From positions 310,001-374,000 of the forward strand of contig CBDEFX010000002.1 of assembly GCA_965237635.1 (NCBI GenBank): a stretch of DNA of 64,000 bases, written 5' to 3'. Each line of letters opens with the position of its first letter. Within the stretch, counting starts at the first letter, position 1. Made by a program: the position numbers and the translations under genes. Below the pieces are notes generated by a model. The model searched no databases and was not told the origin of the DNA. It worked only from the letters and a program-made list of their open reading frames with translations. Source of the DNA: CBDEFX01 sp965237635 (GTDB lineage Bacteria; Chloroflexota; Dehalococcoidia; Lucifugimonadales; CAUZJF01). Of this stretch, positions 8,697 through 16,665 are shown piece after piece.

Positions 8697-8719
8697 GAGA
8701 CGCCCCGCTGGGGCGTCTC
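8697..8719. repeat. Dispersed REP-like hairpin, family A, copy 2 (just upstream of the RAYT start)
   Basis: It has the same 23-bp palindrome and loop as copy 1. It lies between ruvB and the RAYT start, so the transposase gene is bracketed by copies of one repeat. Confidence 0.9.
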
Positions 8720-8744
8720 AACACGGGATCGCGCAAGCGCGCCC

Positions 8745-9809
8745 CTAAAACAGACTCGCCTGGCCCGTGTTCTTGCCACGCTCCGGGAACTCGATGCCGA
8801 GGTGCTCGTAAGCCCGGCGGGTGGCGACGCGCCCTGAGCGGGTGCGGTCGATGAACCCCATCTGGAGCAGGTAGGGTTCGTAGACGTCCGCGATGGTGTC
8901 CGCCTCCTCGCTGATGGAGGCGGCCAGCGTATCCAGCCCGACGGGCCCGCCCTCGAACTTCTCTATTAAGGAGCGCAGCACCATGTGGTCGGTGTCGTCG
9001 AGCCCCAGGCCGTCGACCTCGAGCCTCGACAGCGCTTCGCCCGCCACGTCGACGGTGATGACGTTGTCGGCCATCACCTGAGCGTAGTCGCGAACTCTCT
9101 TGAGCAGCCGGTTGGCGACTCGGGGGGTACCCCTCGCGCGCCGCGCAATCTCCATGATCCCGTCCGCGTCGGCCTGGATTTCCAGGATCCTGGATGAGCG
9201 CTCGACGATCATTCGCATGGCCTCATGGTCGTAGAAGTCGAGCCGGTGGATGAAGCCGAACCGGTCCCGTAGCGGCGAGCTGACCATTCCGTAGCGGGTC
9301 GTCGCGCCGACGAGGGTAAACGGCTGAAGTGTCAGGTTGACGCTCCTCGCCTTCAGCCCCTTGTCGATGACCCACGAGACCACGAAGTCCTCCATCGCGC
9401 CATAGAGGACCTCTTCGACTACACGGCTCAGCCGGTGCACCTCGTCGATGAACAGGACCTCGTCCTTCTGGAGGCGCGTGAGGATGGAGACCATGTCCGC
9501 GGGGCGCTCGAGGGCCGGGCCCGACGTCGCCTTGACCCTGGTCTCCATCTCGGCGCCGACGATGTGGGCGAGGGTCGTCTTGCCTAGGCCAGGCGGGCCA
9601 TGGAGCAGCATGTGGTCCAGCGGCTCGCCACGCCCCTTGGCCGCGGCAATCGAAATCTCGAGGTTAGACTTGAGCTTTTCCTGGCCGATGTACTCGGCTA
9701 GACTGCTCGGCCTGAGGCTGGTGTCCAGCGAGTGGTCGTCTTCGTGGGGCTTGCCGGAGACGATGCGCTCTTGCAAGGGCCCTCCCCGAATATCAGAACT
9801 GTTGTTCAT
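8745..9809 (-). CDS. ruvB: Holliday junction branch migration DNA helicase RuvB
   Basis: From the ATG at 9809 the protein is 354 residues, the normal RuvB length; longer upstream extensions lack conservation. RuvB landmarks are SLRPSSLAEYIGQEKLK, Walker A GPPGLGKT (71-78), Walker B LFIDEVHR (Asp122-Glu123), sensor 1 GATTRYGMVSSPLRDRFG with the Arg finger, and the C-terminal winged helix with PYLLQMGFIDRTRSGRVAT. RuvB is the hexameric motor that drives RuvA-bound junctions in recombinational repair. ruvA and ruvC are not in the window. It is transcribed divergently from the methyltransferase gene. Confidence 0.97.
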   Translation of the reverse strand: MNNSSDIRGGPLQERIVSGKPHEDDHSLDTSLRPSSLAEYIGQEKLKSNLEISIAAAKGRGEPLDHMLLHGPPGLGKTTLAHIVGAEMETRVKATSGPALERPADMVSILTRLQKDEVLFIDEVHRLSRVVEEVLYGAMEDFVVSWVIDKGLKARSVNLTLQPFTLVGATTRYGMVSSPLRDRFGFIHRLDFYDHEAMRMIVERSSRILEIQADADGIMEIARRARGTPRVANRLLKRVRDYAQVMADNVITVDVAGEALSRLEVDGLGLDDTDHMVLRSLIEKFEGGPVGLDTLAASISEEADTIADVYEPYLLQMGFIDRTRSGRVATRRAYEHLGIEFPERGKNTGQASLF

Positions 9810-10115
9810 TCTATGGAGAGTCCTACAGGGTGTCAAGGAATGGCCGACCCGAGTATTCAGGGCTCTGAGATTGCAGGTCGAGTGACGTTTCCCGAGGAGG
9901 TTGCCGACGAGGGATCTGGGGTGGGGTGGCCCTACCGCAGAGGGCGCCCGCCCCACCACACCAGGTCCTTCGGCAGGCTCAGGATGACAGGAAGTTAAGA
10001 GCGACCCTTGAAACAGCCTTGCTACAGCGCGGGGGGCAGGCACGGATGGTGGGTCCGGACTGGTATAATTCGCACTCTACTTCGTTCAGGGAGACAGGTG
10101 CGGAAAGGGGGCGGA
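9810..10115. other. Divergent intergenic region between ruvB and a methyltransferase gene
   Basis: It holds a fragment of the dispersed element that reads GTCCTTCGGCAGGCTCAGGA near 9963 and a strong extended -10 for the rightward gene. No gene is convincing in this stretch. Confidence 0.4.
10061..10069 (+). promoter_or_regulatory. Extended -10 promoter for the methyltransferase gene
   Basis: TGGTATAAT is a perfect extended -10 (TGn-TATAAT) 47 bp before the ATG at 10116. The -35 position has no TTGACA, as is common for extended -10 promoters. Confidence 0.55.
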
Positions 10116-10943
10116 ATGACTGGGACCATGGGCAAACGAGAGATCGAGACGGTGAACCGAGAGTCCACCTCTACGTGGGAGCAGATCGCGAGTTGGTGGG
10201 ACGACTACGTGGGCGACGACGGCAACAGAACACACCGTGACCTTGTTGCACCCGCACAGGAGCGGCTTCTCGGGCTCAAGAGGGACGAGACGGTGCTGGA
10301 CGTGGCCTGTGGAAACGGGATTTTCTCGCGAAGGATGGCCCAGCTAGGAGCGCGGGTGGTCGCAGTCGACGCCTCTGAGACCTTCATCGAGCGCGCGAAG
10401 GGCAGGACGACCGAGAACGCCGACCGGATCGACTACAGGGTGGTCGACGCAACCGACGCCGATCAGCTCGTCGCGCTTGGAGAGCGCAGATTCGACGCGG
10501 CCGTATGCGCGCAGGCGCTGATGGACATGGCGACTATCAAGCCGTTGGCGTCTGCACTAGAGACTATGTTACGTGGCGGCGGGCGGTTCGTCTTCACCGT
10601 CCCGCATCCGTGCTTCAACATGGACGGGGCGAAGATGGTGGTAGAGGAGGAGGACCGCGACGGCGAGATGGTAACCGCACGTTACGTGAAGGTCTCGCAG
10701 TACATGACCCCGACGTCCGGCCTAGGAATCGGAATGAGGGGCCAGCCGTTCCCCACGCCATACTTCGACCGGCCGATGGGAATGCTGTTCAATACGTTCT
10801 TCGAGGCAGGTTTTGTGTTCGACGGGATCGAAGAGCCGGCCGCCGGCCCGGACGACGTTGGGGAGAGCCCGTTCTCGTGGTCGAACTACAAAGAGATTCC
10901 TTCGGTGTTGGTGGCGCGGATGCGTCCTGCGCGGGGCGTGTGA
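10116..10943 (+). CDS. Class I SAM-dependent methyltransferase
   Basis: The ATG at 10116 follows GGGGGCGGA and gives 275 residues. The Rossmann fold is marked by VLDVACGNGIFSRRMAQLG (motif I), VVAVDASETFIERAK (motif II), YRVVDATD (motif III) and FDAAVCAQALMDM (motif IV). The tail with FTVPHPCFN and FEAGFVFDGIEEP resembles methyltransferases of unknown substrate in the Methyltransf_11/25 group. It acts in the cytoplasm. It stands alone, with a family-A hairpin 30 bp after its stop, which may end transcription. The substrate is unknown. Confidence 0.85.
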   Translation: MTGTMGKREIETVNRESTSTWEQIASWWDDYVGDDGNRTHRDLVAPAQERLLGLKRDETVLDVACGNGIFSRRMAQLGARVVAVDASETFIERAKGRTTENADRIDYRVVDATDADQLVALGERRFDAAVCAQALMDMATIKPLASALETMLRGGGRFVFTVPHPCFNMDGAKMVVEEEDRDGEMVTARYVKVSQYMTPTSGLGIGMRGQPFPTPYFDRPMGMLFNTFFEAGFVFDGIEEPAAGPDDVGESPFSWSNYKEIPSVLVARMRPARGV

Positions 10944-10972
10944 AGGGCCCCCCCGAGTGTTGGCGCGCGTCT

Positions 10973-10995
10973 GAGACGCCCCAGCGGGGCGTCTC
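10973..10995. repeat. Dispersed REP-like hairpin, family A, copy 3
   Basis: Arms GAGACGCCCC and GGGGCGTCTC with loop AGC. The flank CTTGTA is on the other side, so this copy is inverted relative to copies 1 and 4. Confidence 0.9.
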
Positions 10996-11103
10996 TACAA
11001 GGGCGCAACGGCGTGCCCTCAGTGGCGAAATAGCAACCGACTGGCGCCTCCGGCCTATTCAGGACGGCTATAAATCGGGACATCTGAGCAAGAGGCGGGC
11101 CGC

Positions 11104-11112
11104 TGTTATAAT
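11104..11112 (+). promoter_or_regulatory. Extended -10 promoter for the SRPBCC membrane protein
   Basis: TGTTATAAT (TGn-TATAAT) lies 72 bp before the start at 11185. No good -35 is visible. Confidence 0.5.
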
Positions 11113-11184
11113 TGGGTGTCTCCACGGGACTGGCATCTGCGTCCGGCTCGCAGAGATGCCGTTCCGATGAACGGGTGAAGAAAA

Positions 11185-11709
11185 ATGGTCTGGATAGTCG
11201 CAGCCGTCGGTATATTAGTCGTCGTCGTGGCTCTGGTTGCTTTGGTCGGCTCGGTGCTGCCGAAGGGGCATGTGGTCACCCGCATGGCGCATTTCAACCG
11301 GCCGCCGACCGAAATCTGGCAGGTAATTACGGACTTTGCCGGCCAGGTGTCCTGGCGGAGCGACCTTCGGCGGGTGGAACGCCTTCCTAACATAGAAGGG
11401 CGTGAGGTCTGGCAGGAGACGCTCGGCCGCGGCCAGTCCATTACCTTCGAATCCATGGAGTCGGTACCGCGACGCCGCCTTGTCAGACGGATCGCCGACG
11501 AGCACCTTCCCTTCGGCGGGACCTGGACGATGGAGGTCGCCGAGTATGGCGAGGTGAGCTCCCTGATGATTACCGAGGACGGCGAGGTCAAGAACCCCTT
11601 CTTTCGGTTCATCTCCCGGTTCATTATCGGACAGACGGCCACCATCGACGGGTACCTGAAAGCCCTGGGCGAGAAGCTCGGCGTCGAGGTCAACATCACG
11701 AGCGTGTAG
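11185..11709 (+). CDS. Membrane-anchored SRPBCC (START-like) protein
   Basis: The 174-residue protein begins with a transmembrane helix (VAAVGILVVVVALVALVGSV, about residues 5-24). An SRPBCC fold follows: HFNRPPTEIWQVITDFAG, SWRSDLRRVERLP, then FGGTWTMEV and the final amphipathic helix. SRPBCC domains bind hydrophobic ligands in a cavity. Here the domain would lie at the membrane surface. The start codon follows GAAGAAAA without a strong SD. Its ligand and partner are unknown. The next gene is 280 bp away, so it is probably monocistronic. Confidence 0.8.
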   Translation: MVWIVAAVGILVVVVALVALVGSVLPKGHVVTRMAHFNRPPTEIWQVITDFAGQVSWRSDLRRVERLPNIEGREVWQETLGRGQSITFESMESVPRRRLVRRIADEHLPFGGTWTMEVAEYGEVSSLMITEDGEVKNPFFRFISRFIIGQTATIDGYLKALGEKLGVEVNITSV

Positions 11710-11821
11710 GGGTTCCCCTCCCGACTGACTCCCCTCTCCGATTAGCTAACCCCGTTCGCCGTTTGCCGACGTCAGAAGAACTCGGCCGCCTCTCATTCTG
11801 AGTCCCGGTTCGGCATCGGGA

Positions 11822-11882
11822 CGAAGAATCTAGAGTCTCTCCACCAGACGTTCACTCGCGTGAGTAGCGCCTAGATTCTTCG
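11822..11882. repeat. Dispersed inverted repeat, family D (CGAAGAATCTAG arms)
   Basis: CGAAGAATCTAG at 11822-11833 and its perfect complement CTAGATTCTTCG at 11871-11882 frame a 37-bp loop with its own small palindrome. A half copy with AGATTCTTCG and the trailing CAGAATGAC lies at about 16178-16212. A weaker trace is near 37633. It lies upstream of the mutase operon. Confidence 0.65.
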
Positions 11883-11990
11883 GTCGCTCCACTCCCTCAG
11901 AATGACACCCTGCTAGGTCCGATGGTAAACTTGGACGCGGGGTTACTTGGTCTATCTCAAGCGCTGCACTACTGTAGGAACAGTAAAAAA

Positions 11991-13643
11991 GTGGGAAGCA
12001 AGAACAAGCGCGACTGGGAAGAGAAGACGCTCGAGCCGCTGAAGAAGCGCCGCGGTGAGCGGCAGGAGCGGTTCGAGACCGACTCGGGCCTTCAGACGGA
12101 CACCGTCTATACGCCCGAGGACCTAGACGACTTCGACTACGACGCCAAGCTCGGTTATCCCGGTGAGTACCCGTTCACCCGCGGCGTCCAGCCGAATATG
12201 TACCGTGGACGCGTCTGGACGATGCGCCAGTACTCGGGGTTCGCCTCACCCGAGGAGTCGAACCGGCGCTACCGTTATCTGCTGGATGAGGGCCAGACGG
12301 GGCTGAGCGTCGCCTTCGATCTGCCCACTCAGACGGGCTACGATTCCGACCACCCCCTCGCGTTGGGTGAGGTGGGCCGCGCGGGTGTGCCCATAAGCAG
12401 CCTGCTGGACATGGAAACCCTCTTCGACGGCATCCCGTTGGACAAGGTCAGCACCTCCATGACCATCAACGCGACCGCCTCCACGCTCCTGGCCCTCTAC
12501 GTCACCGTCGGCAAGAAGCAGGGAGTGGCCCCGGAAGACCTGAACGGCACACTGCAGAACGATATCCTCAAGGAGTACATCGCCCGCGGCACCTACATCT
12601 ATCCGCCGAGGCCGTCGATGCGGCTGGTCGCCGACGTGTTCCAGTATGCCAGCAAGGAGGTGCCGCGCTGGAACACGATCAGCATCAGCGGCTACCACAT
12701 GCGGGAGGCGGGCGCGACAGCGGTCCAGGAGCTGGCTTTCACCTTCTCGAACGCCATCGCGTATGTACAGGCGGCGCTTGACTCCGGGATGGAGATCGAC
12801 AGCTTCGCTCCCAGGCTGTCCTTCTTTTTCGTGGCACAGAGTAACCTCCTGGAGGAGGTCGCCAAGTTCAGGGCGGCCCGTCGTATGTGGGCCAAGATCG
12901 TGCGGGAGCGCTTTGGGGCAGAGGACCCGCGCTCCTGGATGCTCCGCTTTCACACTCAGACGGCCGGCGTGACGTTGACTGCCCAGCAGCCGGACAACAA
13001 CGTGGTCCGCACCACTGTCCAGGCGCTATCCGCGATTCTCGGCGGCACCCAGTCGCTACACGTCAACTCTCGCGACGAGGCATTGGCCCTCCCGACCGAG
13101 GAGTCCGTCCAGCTCTCCCTGCGCACTCAGCAGATACTGGCCCACGAGAGCGGCGTCACGGAGACCGTCGATCCGCTGGCTGGCTCCTACTACGTCGAGT
13201 CGATGACGGACCAGCTCGAGGACGCGGCGTTCCGCTACATCGAAGAGATAGAAGAAATGGGTGGCGCGGTGGCTGCATTAGAGCAGGGCTTTCAGACCGG
13301 TGAGATTCACGAGAGCGCCTTCAAGCACCAGCAGGAGGTCGAGGACGAGAAGCGCATCGTGGTGGGGGTCAACCGCTACCAGACGCCAACGCCCCCCATT
13401 CGAACGCAGGCCATTGATCCTGCTGAGACCAAAAAACAGATCGCCCGGGTCAAGCGAGTCCGCCAGGAGCGAGACAGCGCGGTCGCCGAGTCGGCTCTGG
13501 ACAGGTTGCGCGAAGTCGCGTCGGGCGCCGACAACACGCTACCGGCAATACTGGAGTGTGTCGAGGCATACGCCACTGTGGGCGAGATCTCGGACGTGCT
13601 CCGTGGCGTGTTTGGCGAGCAGCGCGAGTTCTCCCCGTTCTAG
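11991..13643 (+). CDS. Methylmalonyl-CoA mutase, large (catalytic) subunit
   Basis: From the GTG at 11991 (AGGAA 10 bp before it) the protein is 550 residues, the usual size of the stand-alone large subunit; an ATG at 11922 would add 23 unlikely residues. Conserved segments include YPFTRGVQPNMYRGRVWTMR, YSGFASPEESNRRYRYLL, LSVAFDLPTQTGYDSDHP, SISGYHMREAGATAVQE and FFFVAQSNLLEEVAKFRAAR. They form the substrate-binding TIM barrel. The B12-binding domain is absent and is encoded separately at 15270-15683. The enzyme interconverts methylmalonyl-CoA and succinyl-CoA in propionyl-CoA metabolism. It heads an operon with acyl-CoA dehydrogenase, epimerase and the B12 subunit. Closely related mutases (isobutyryl- or ethylmalonyl-type) cannot be fully excluded. 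Confidence 0.93.
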   Translation: MGSKNKRDWEEKTLEPLKKRRGERQERFETDSGLQTDTVYTPEDLDDFDYDAKLGYPGEYPFTRGVQPNMYRGRVWTMRQYSGFASPEESNRRYRYLLDEGQTGLSVAFDLPTQTGYDSDHPLALGEVGRAGVPISSLLDMETLFDGIPLDKVSTSMTINATASTLLALYVTVGKKQGVAPEDLNGTLQNDILKEYIARGTYIYPPRPSMRLVADVFQYASKEVPRWNTISISGYHMREAGATAVQELAFTFSNAIAYVQAALDSGMEIDSFAPRLSFFFVAQSNLLEEVAKFRAARRMWAKIVRERFGAEDPRSWMLRFHTQTAGVTLTAQQPDNNVVRTTVQALSAILGGTQSLHVNSRDEALALPTEESVQLSLRTQQILAHESGVTETVDPLAGSYYVESMTDQLEDAAFRYIEEIEEMGGAVAALEQGFQTGEIHESAFKHQQEVEDEKRIVVGVNRYQTPTPPIRTQAIDPAETKKQIARVKRVRQERDSAVAESALDRLREVASGADNTLPAILECVEAYATVGEISDVLRGVFGEQREFSPF

Positions 13644-13648
13644 CTAGA

Positions 13649-14794
13649 ATGAGCGAATTGCTGCTATCCGAAGAAGAGCTTCTGCTGAGGAACACCGTCC
13701 GGGAGTTCGCGGACGAGCAGCTGGCCCCTCGAGCCGCCGGATACGATGAGAGTGGCGAGTTCCCTTGGGACAATGTCAAAGGGTTGGCGGCCCTTGGGCT
13801 GTTCGGCCTGACGATCGACGAGGAGTACGGCGGAAGCGGTGGCACGGCACGCCAGCTTGCGGTCGTCATCGAGGAGATAGCGAGGGGGTGCGGATCGACC
13901 AGCGTTGTCTATCTCGCCCATCTGTCCTTGTGCGCCCAGTTCATCCACATGTTCGGGACCGAAGGCCAGAAGCAGAGATTCGTTCCGCCGCTGGCAAGAG
14001 GCGAGAAGATCGGGGCCTTCGCTCTAACCGAGCCGGGCTCAGGCAGCGACGCCGCGGCCATGCGGACCACCGCCACCAGGTCCGACGGCCACTACGTGCT
14101 CAATGGCTCCAAGCTTTTCACGACCAACGCCATGGAGGCGGAGATATTCGTGGTCCTGGCCACCCGCGACCCAAGCCTCCGGGCGCGCGGAATCGACACC
14201 CTGGTGGTGGAGCGGGACACCAAAGGGCTTACCATCAACCCGCAGCATGGCAAAATGGGAATGCGGGCCTCCTCGACCGCCGAGCTGGTGTTTGAGGACA
14301 GCCCGGTGCCCGAGGAGAACCGATTAGGAGCGGAAGGTGACGGCTTCCGGCAGACGATGCAGGTGCTTGACCCCAGTCGCATTGGCATCGGGGCGCAGTC
14401 CGTGGGCATCGCCCAGGCGGCATATGAGGCTGCGGTGCAGTACGCTAAACAGCGGGAGGCGTTCGGGCGGCACCTCGCCGACATGCAAGCCGTACAGTGG
14501 ATGATCGCGGACATGGCCACGAACATCGACGCCGCGCGGCTGCTGGTGCATCGCGCCGCGACGCTGAAGGACAAAGGCTTGCCGTTCGCCACCGAGGCCT
14601 CAATGGCCAAACTCTTCGCCTCGCGGGTGGCTGTCGAATCGGCTGACAAGGCCGTGCAGATTCACGGCGGCACAGGCTATTTCGCACCTACGCCGGTCGA
14701 ACGCTACTATCGCGACGCGAAGGTAACCGAGATCTACGAGGGCACGTCTGAGATACAGCGGATGGTCATCGCGCGGGATGTTCTGGACCTGTAG
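13649..14794 (+). CDS. Acyl-CoA dehydrogenase
   Basis: The ATG at 13649, five bases after the mutase stop, gives 381 residues, the normal family length. Visible landmarks are FDLTEEHxx-like LLLSEEELLLRNTVREFADEQ (split here), FALTEPGSGSDAAAM for FAD and substrate binding, KLFTTNAMEAEIFVVLA, RHLADMQAVQWMIADMAT, QIHGGTGYF, and YRDAKVTEIYEGTSEIQRMV. The Glu of YEGTSE is the catalytic base in short-chain members. It is a flavoenzyme that oxidises acyl-CoA and passes electrons to ETF. Its place inside the mutase operon suggests a short or branched acyl-CoA substrate that feeds propionyl-CoA metabolism, which is an inference. Confidence 0.94.
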   Translation: MSELLLSEEELLLRNTVREFADEQLAPRAAGYDESGEFPWDNVKGLAALGLFGLTIDEEYGGSGGTARQLAVVIEEIARGCGSTSVVYLAHLSLCAQFIHMFGTEGQKQRFVPPLARGEKIGAFALTEPGSGSDAAAMRTTATRSDGHYVLNGSKLFTTNAMEAEIFVVLATRDPSLRARGIDTLVVERDTKGLTINPQHGKMGMRASSTAELVFEDSPVPEENRLGAEGDGFRQTMQVLDPSRIGIGAQSVGIAQAAYEAAVQYAKQREAFGRHLADMQAVQWMIADMATNIDAARLLVHRAATLKDKGLPFATEASMAKLFASRVAVESADKAVQIHGGTGYFAPTPVERYYRDAKVTEIYEGTSEIQRMVIARDVLDL

Positions 14795-14833
14795 TAGTAG
14801 GGCCGGCTCTAACGAGCTTAGAGTGAGGTGTCA

Positions 14834-15280
14834 ATGTCGGAGAAAGGGATCTGCGCAGTCGAGCACCTGAACCACGTGTGCATCGCGGTCCGAGATATCG
14901 AGGATACGCTGCGATTCTATGGGGACACCTTTGGTATCAGCGCCCCGGGGGTCGAGGAGGTCCCCGACCAGAAGGTGCGGGCCGCCCTGATCACGGTGGG
15001 AGGCTCCCAGCTGGAGTTGATTCAGCCCACCGACCCGACCGGGAGCGTGGCACGGTTCATCGACAAGCGGGGGGAGGGTGTGCACCACATCTGTTTCGAG
15101 GTCGAAGACCTGCCTGGGAAGCTCAACAGCCTGGCCGCGGCGGGGGTGGACCTGATCGACAAGAAGCCGCGGCAAGGGGTCTCCGGGATGATTGCGTTTC
15201 TTCACCCGCGTTCGACCCGCGGCGTGCTGATCGAGCTGGTCGACCGGGAGACGACTCCTGGGAGGCAAGATGGTGGCTAA
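14834..15280 (+). CDS. mce: Methylmalonyl-CoA epimerase (VOC fold)
   Basis: The ATG at 14834 is preceded by GAGG at good spacing; a GTG six bases earlier is an alternative. The roughly 148-residue protein shows the paired VOC modules: VEHLNHVCIAVRDIEDTLRF with metal ligand His14, LELIQPTDPTG, GEGVHHICFEVEDL with the second His, and GVLIELVDRE with the Glu ligand. It converts (S)- to (R)-methylmalonyl-CoA, the substrate of the mutase. It overlaps the start of the B12 subunit gene by 11 bp, so the two are coupled. The family and context agree, and the call is firm. Confidence 0.92.
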   Translation: MSEKGICAVEHLNHVCIAVRDIEDTLRFYGDTFGISAPGVEEVPDQKVRAALITVGGSQLELIQPTDPTGSVARFIDKRGEGVHHICFEVEDLPGKLNSLAAAGVDLIDKKPRQGVSGMIAFLHPRSTRGVLIELVDRETTPGRQDGG

Positions 15281-15683
15281 TGAGATCATTCGGGTGCTGG
15301 TCGCCAAGCCGGGGCTCGATGGCCATGACCGGGGTGCCAAGATCATCGCCAGGACGCTGCGCGATGCCGGCATGGAGGTCATCTATACAGGCATCCGCCA
15401 GACGCCGGAGATGATCGTCGAGTCCGCCCTTCAGGAAGACGTGGATGTTATCGGGCTTAGCATCCTCTCGGGCGCGCACATGAAGCTGCTCACCCGGATA
15501 ATGCAGCTGCTGAAGGACAAAGACCTTGAGGATGTGGTCATCGTGGCCGGGGGCATCATCCCTGAGGATGACCGACCCGCGCTAGAGGAGATGGGCGTCA
15601 AGGCGGTCTTCGGCCCTGGGACGCGCACGACCGAGATATCCGACTTCATCCGCGAGGCCGTCGCTGCTCGTCCGAGGAGGTGA
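15270..15683 (+). CDS. Methylmalonyl-CoA mutase, B12-binding small subunit
   Basis: The 137-residue protein is a complete cobalamin-binding domain. It has LVAKPGLDGHDRGAKIIA with the DxHxxG motif (Asp17, His19, Gly22), where His19 is the lower axial cobalt ligand. It also has VIGLSILSGAHM (SxL motif) and VIVAGGIIPEDD (GG motif). It pairs with the large subunit at 11991-13643 to form the active mutase. Its start lies within the epimerase gene. The next gene is convergent and ends 6 bp after its stop, so the operon ends here, although no clear terminator hairpin was seen. Confidence 0.94.
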   Translation: MVANEIIRVLVAKPGLDGHDRGAKIIARTLRDAGMEVIYTGIRQTPEMIVESALQEDVDVIGLSILSGAHMKLLTRIMQLLKDKDLEDVVIVAGGIIPEDDRPALEEMGVKAVFGPGTRTTEISDFIREAVAARPRR

Positions 15684-15689
15684 GGGCCT

Positions 15690-16022
15690 TTACGGCTTAT
15701 CGGCTCCTGACTCCATCAAGGCCTTTAGCGTCTTTAGGTCGTTGGTGATATTCCGCTTGACCGCACGAGACATCAGCGGTCCTGCTAGCTTGTAGTAGCC
15801 GCTTGCCTCCCCCTCGATTCTTATTCGTGCGAGAGTACCGCCTGGGGCCTCTTCGAACTCATAGGTGACATTCATCGGAAAGGGGCTCTTGATGGACCGC
15901 ATGGTGAGGCGGGACGTAGGCTCGTACCCGATGACTTCCAGGATGTAGTCAATCCGCTTCCCAAGAAACGACGCCACGCGGCTCACCTGCGTGCCCTCGC
16001 CCATCGGTGGGTCGGTCAGCAC
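15690..16022 (-). pseudogene. SRPBCC family protein, N-terminal part missing
   Basis: The 110 residues read LGKRIDYILEVIGYEP, TYEFEEAPGGTLARIRIEGE, SGYYKLAGPLMSRAVKRNI and LKTLKALME, the last two thirds of a polyketide-cyclase-like SRPBCC domain. Such proteins are normally about 145-150 residues. The first strand and helix, with a typical RPxxxVFxFVxD motif, are absent. The 5' end instead abuts the stump of another gene at about 16022. It was probably produced by a deletion that joined two genes. Translation from the ATG at 16022 may still occur but the fold would be incomplete. Confidence 0.6.
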
Positions 16023-16153
16023 TGGACGGAAGTGTACTGTAGCGTTCCCGGCTCGTTGTCCTTGATGTCGCCGACGAACCTTCGGATAGCCGCCAACGCG
16101 TCGGTGACGCCATCCTCTGTGACCCGAAAAACGGCGGTTTTGTAGACAGCCAA
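16016..16153 (-). pseudogene. Antibiotic-biosynthesis-monooxygenase-like (ABM fold) stump
   Basis: The frame starts with TTG at 16153, preceded by a perfect AAGGAGG at 5-bp spacing, and reads AVYKTAVFRVTEDGVTDALA, then IRRFVGDIKDNEPGTLQYTS. That is the first half of an ABM/dimeric alpha-beta barrel protein (usually about 95-110 residues). It is cut after 45 codons, where the 5'-truncated SRPBCC frame begins. The strong RBS argues that this was a real, expressed gene. Confidence 0.5.
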
Positions 16154-16215
16154 ACTAACCTCCTTGTGCTGACCCCGCCCCAGATTCTTCGTCCCTCCGC
16201 TCCTCAGAATGACCT

Positions 16216-16665
16216 TCAAACCGTCCTTGAATTAGGACTGGTGAGGTGTCCGAGGAGCTTCTCGATAATCAGACTCCACCCGCCCCTATGTGACTCGACC
16301 TGATCAGGTGGCAAAGACTCATGGGTCAGAGTCAGCTCGGTCTGGTTACCTTTGGGCTGCAGTGAAACCGTGACCAGAGTCTGGTCCGGCCCTGTGTATT
16401 CCGATTGCCAAGTGAAGGCGAGGCGGTACGGGGGCTCAATCTCGCGATACTCCCCAGTGTGGCTCAGCTCTCTCTCTTCGCCCTTCATGATGATTTCAAA
16501 TCTGCCACCGACTCGGAGATCGAGGGTCACCGATGCTGTCCCGCGCGGTGAGATCCAACGGCTGAGGGCAGCCGGGTCGGTCCAGGCTGCGAACACGGCC
16601 TCCGGCGTGGCCGGTAGCAGCCTGGTGATCTCCAGCACTCCAGCCGCCGCTCTATCTTCTGCCAT
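16216..16665 (-). CDS. AHSA1/SRPBCC family protein
   Basis: The 149-residue protein has the AHSA1 pattern: LEITRLLPATPEAVFAAWTD, LSRWISPRG, DLRVGGRFEIIM, HTGEYREIEPPYRLAFTW, then a final helix with GGWSLIIEKLLGHL. The family binds hydrophobic ligands or acts as a co-chaperone-like domain. The start codon directly follows the stop of an ArsR regulator gene (TGA-ATG), so the two are one operon. ArsR plus AHSA1 is a very common pair in which the regulator controls the SRPBCC gene. The ligand is unknown. A family-D repeat half lies just after the gene. Confidence 0.88.
   Translation of the reverse strand: MAEDRAAAGVLEITRLLPATPEAVFAAWTDPAALSRWISPRGTASVTLDLRVGGRFEIIMKGEERELSHTGEYREIEPPYRLAFTWQSEYTGPDQTLVTVSLQPKGNQTELTLTHESLPPDQVESHRGGWSLIIEKLLGHLTSPNSRTV

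Noticed and set aside
9810..10043. N-terminal extension of RuvB to 10043
   Set aside because: The extra 78 codons contain repeat-derived sequence and no RuvB similarity; the ATG at 9809 gives the normal length.
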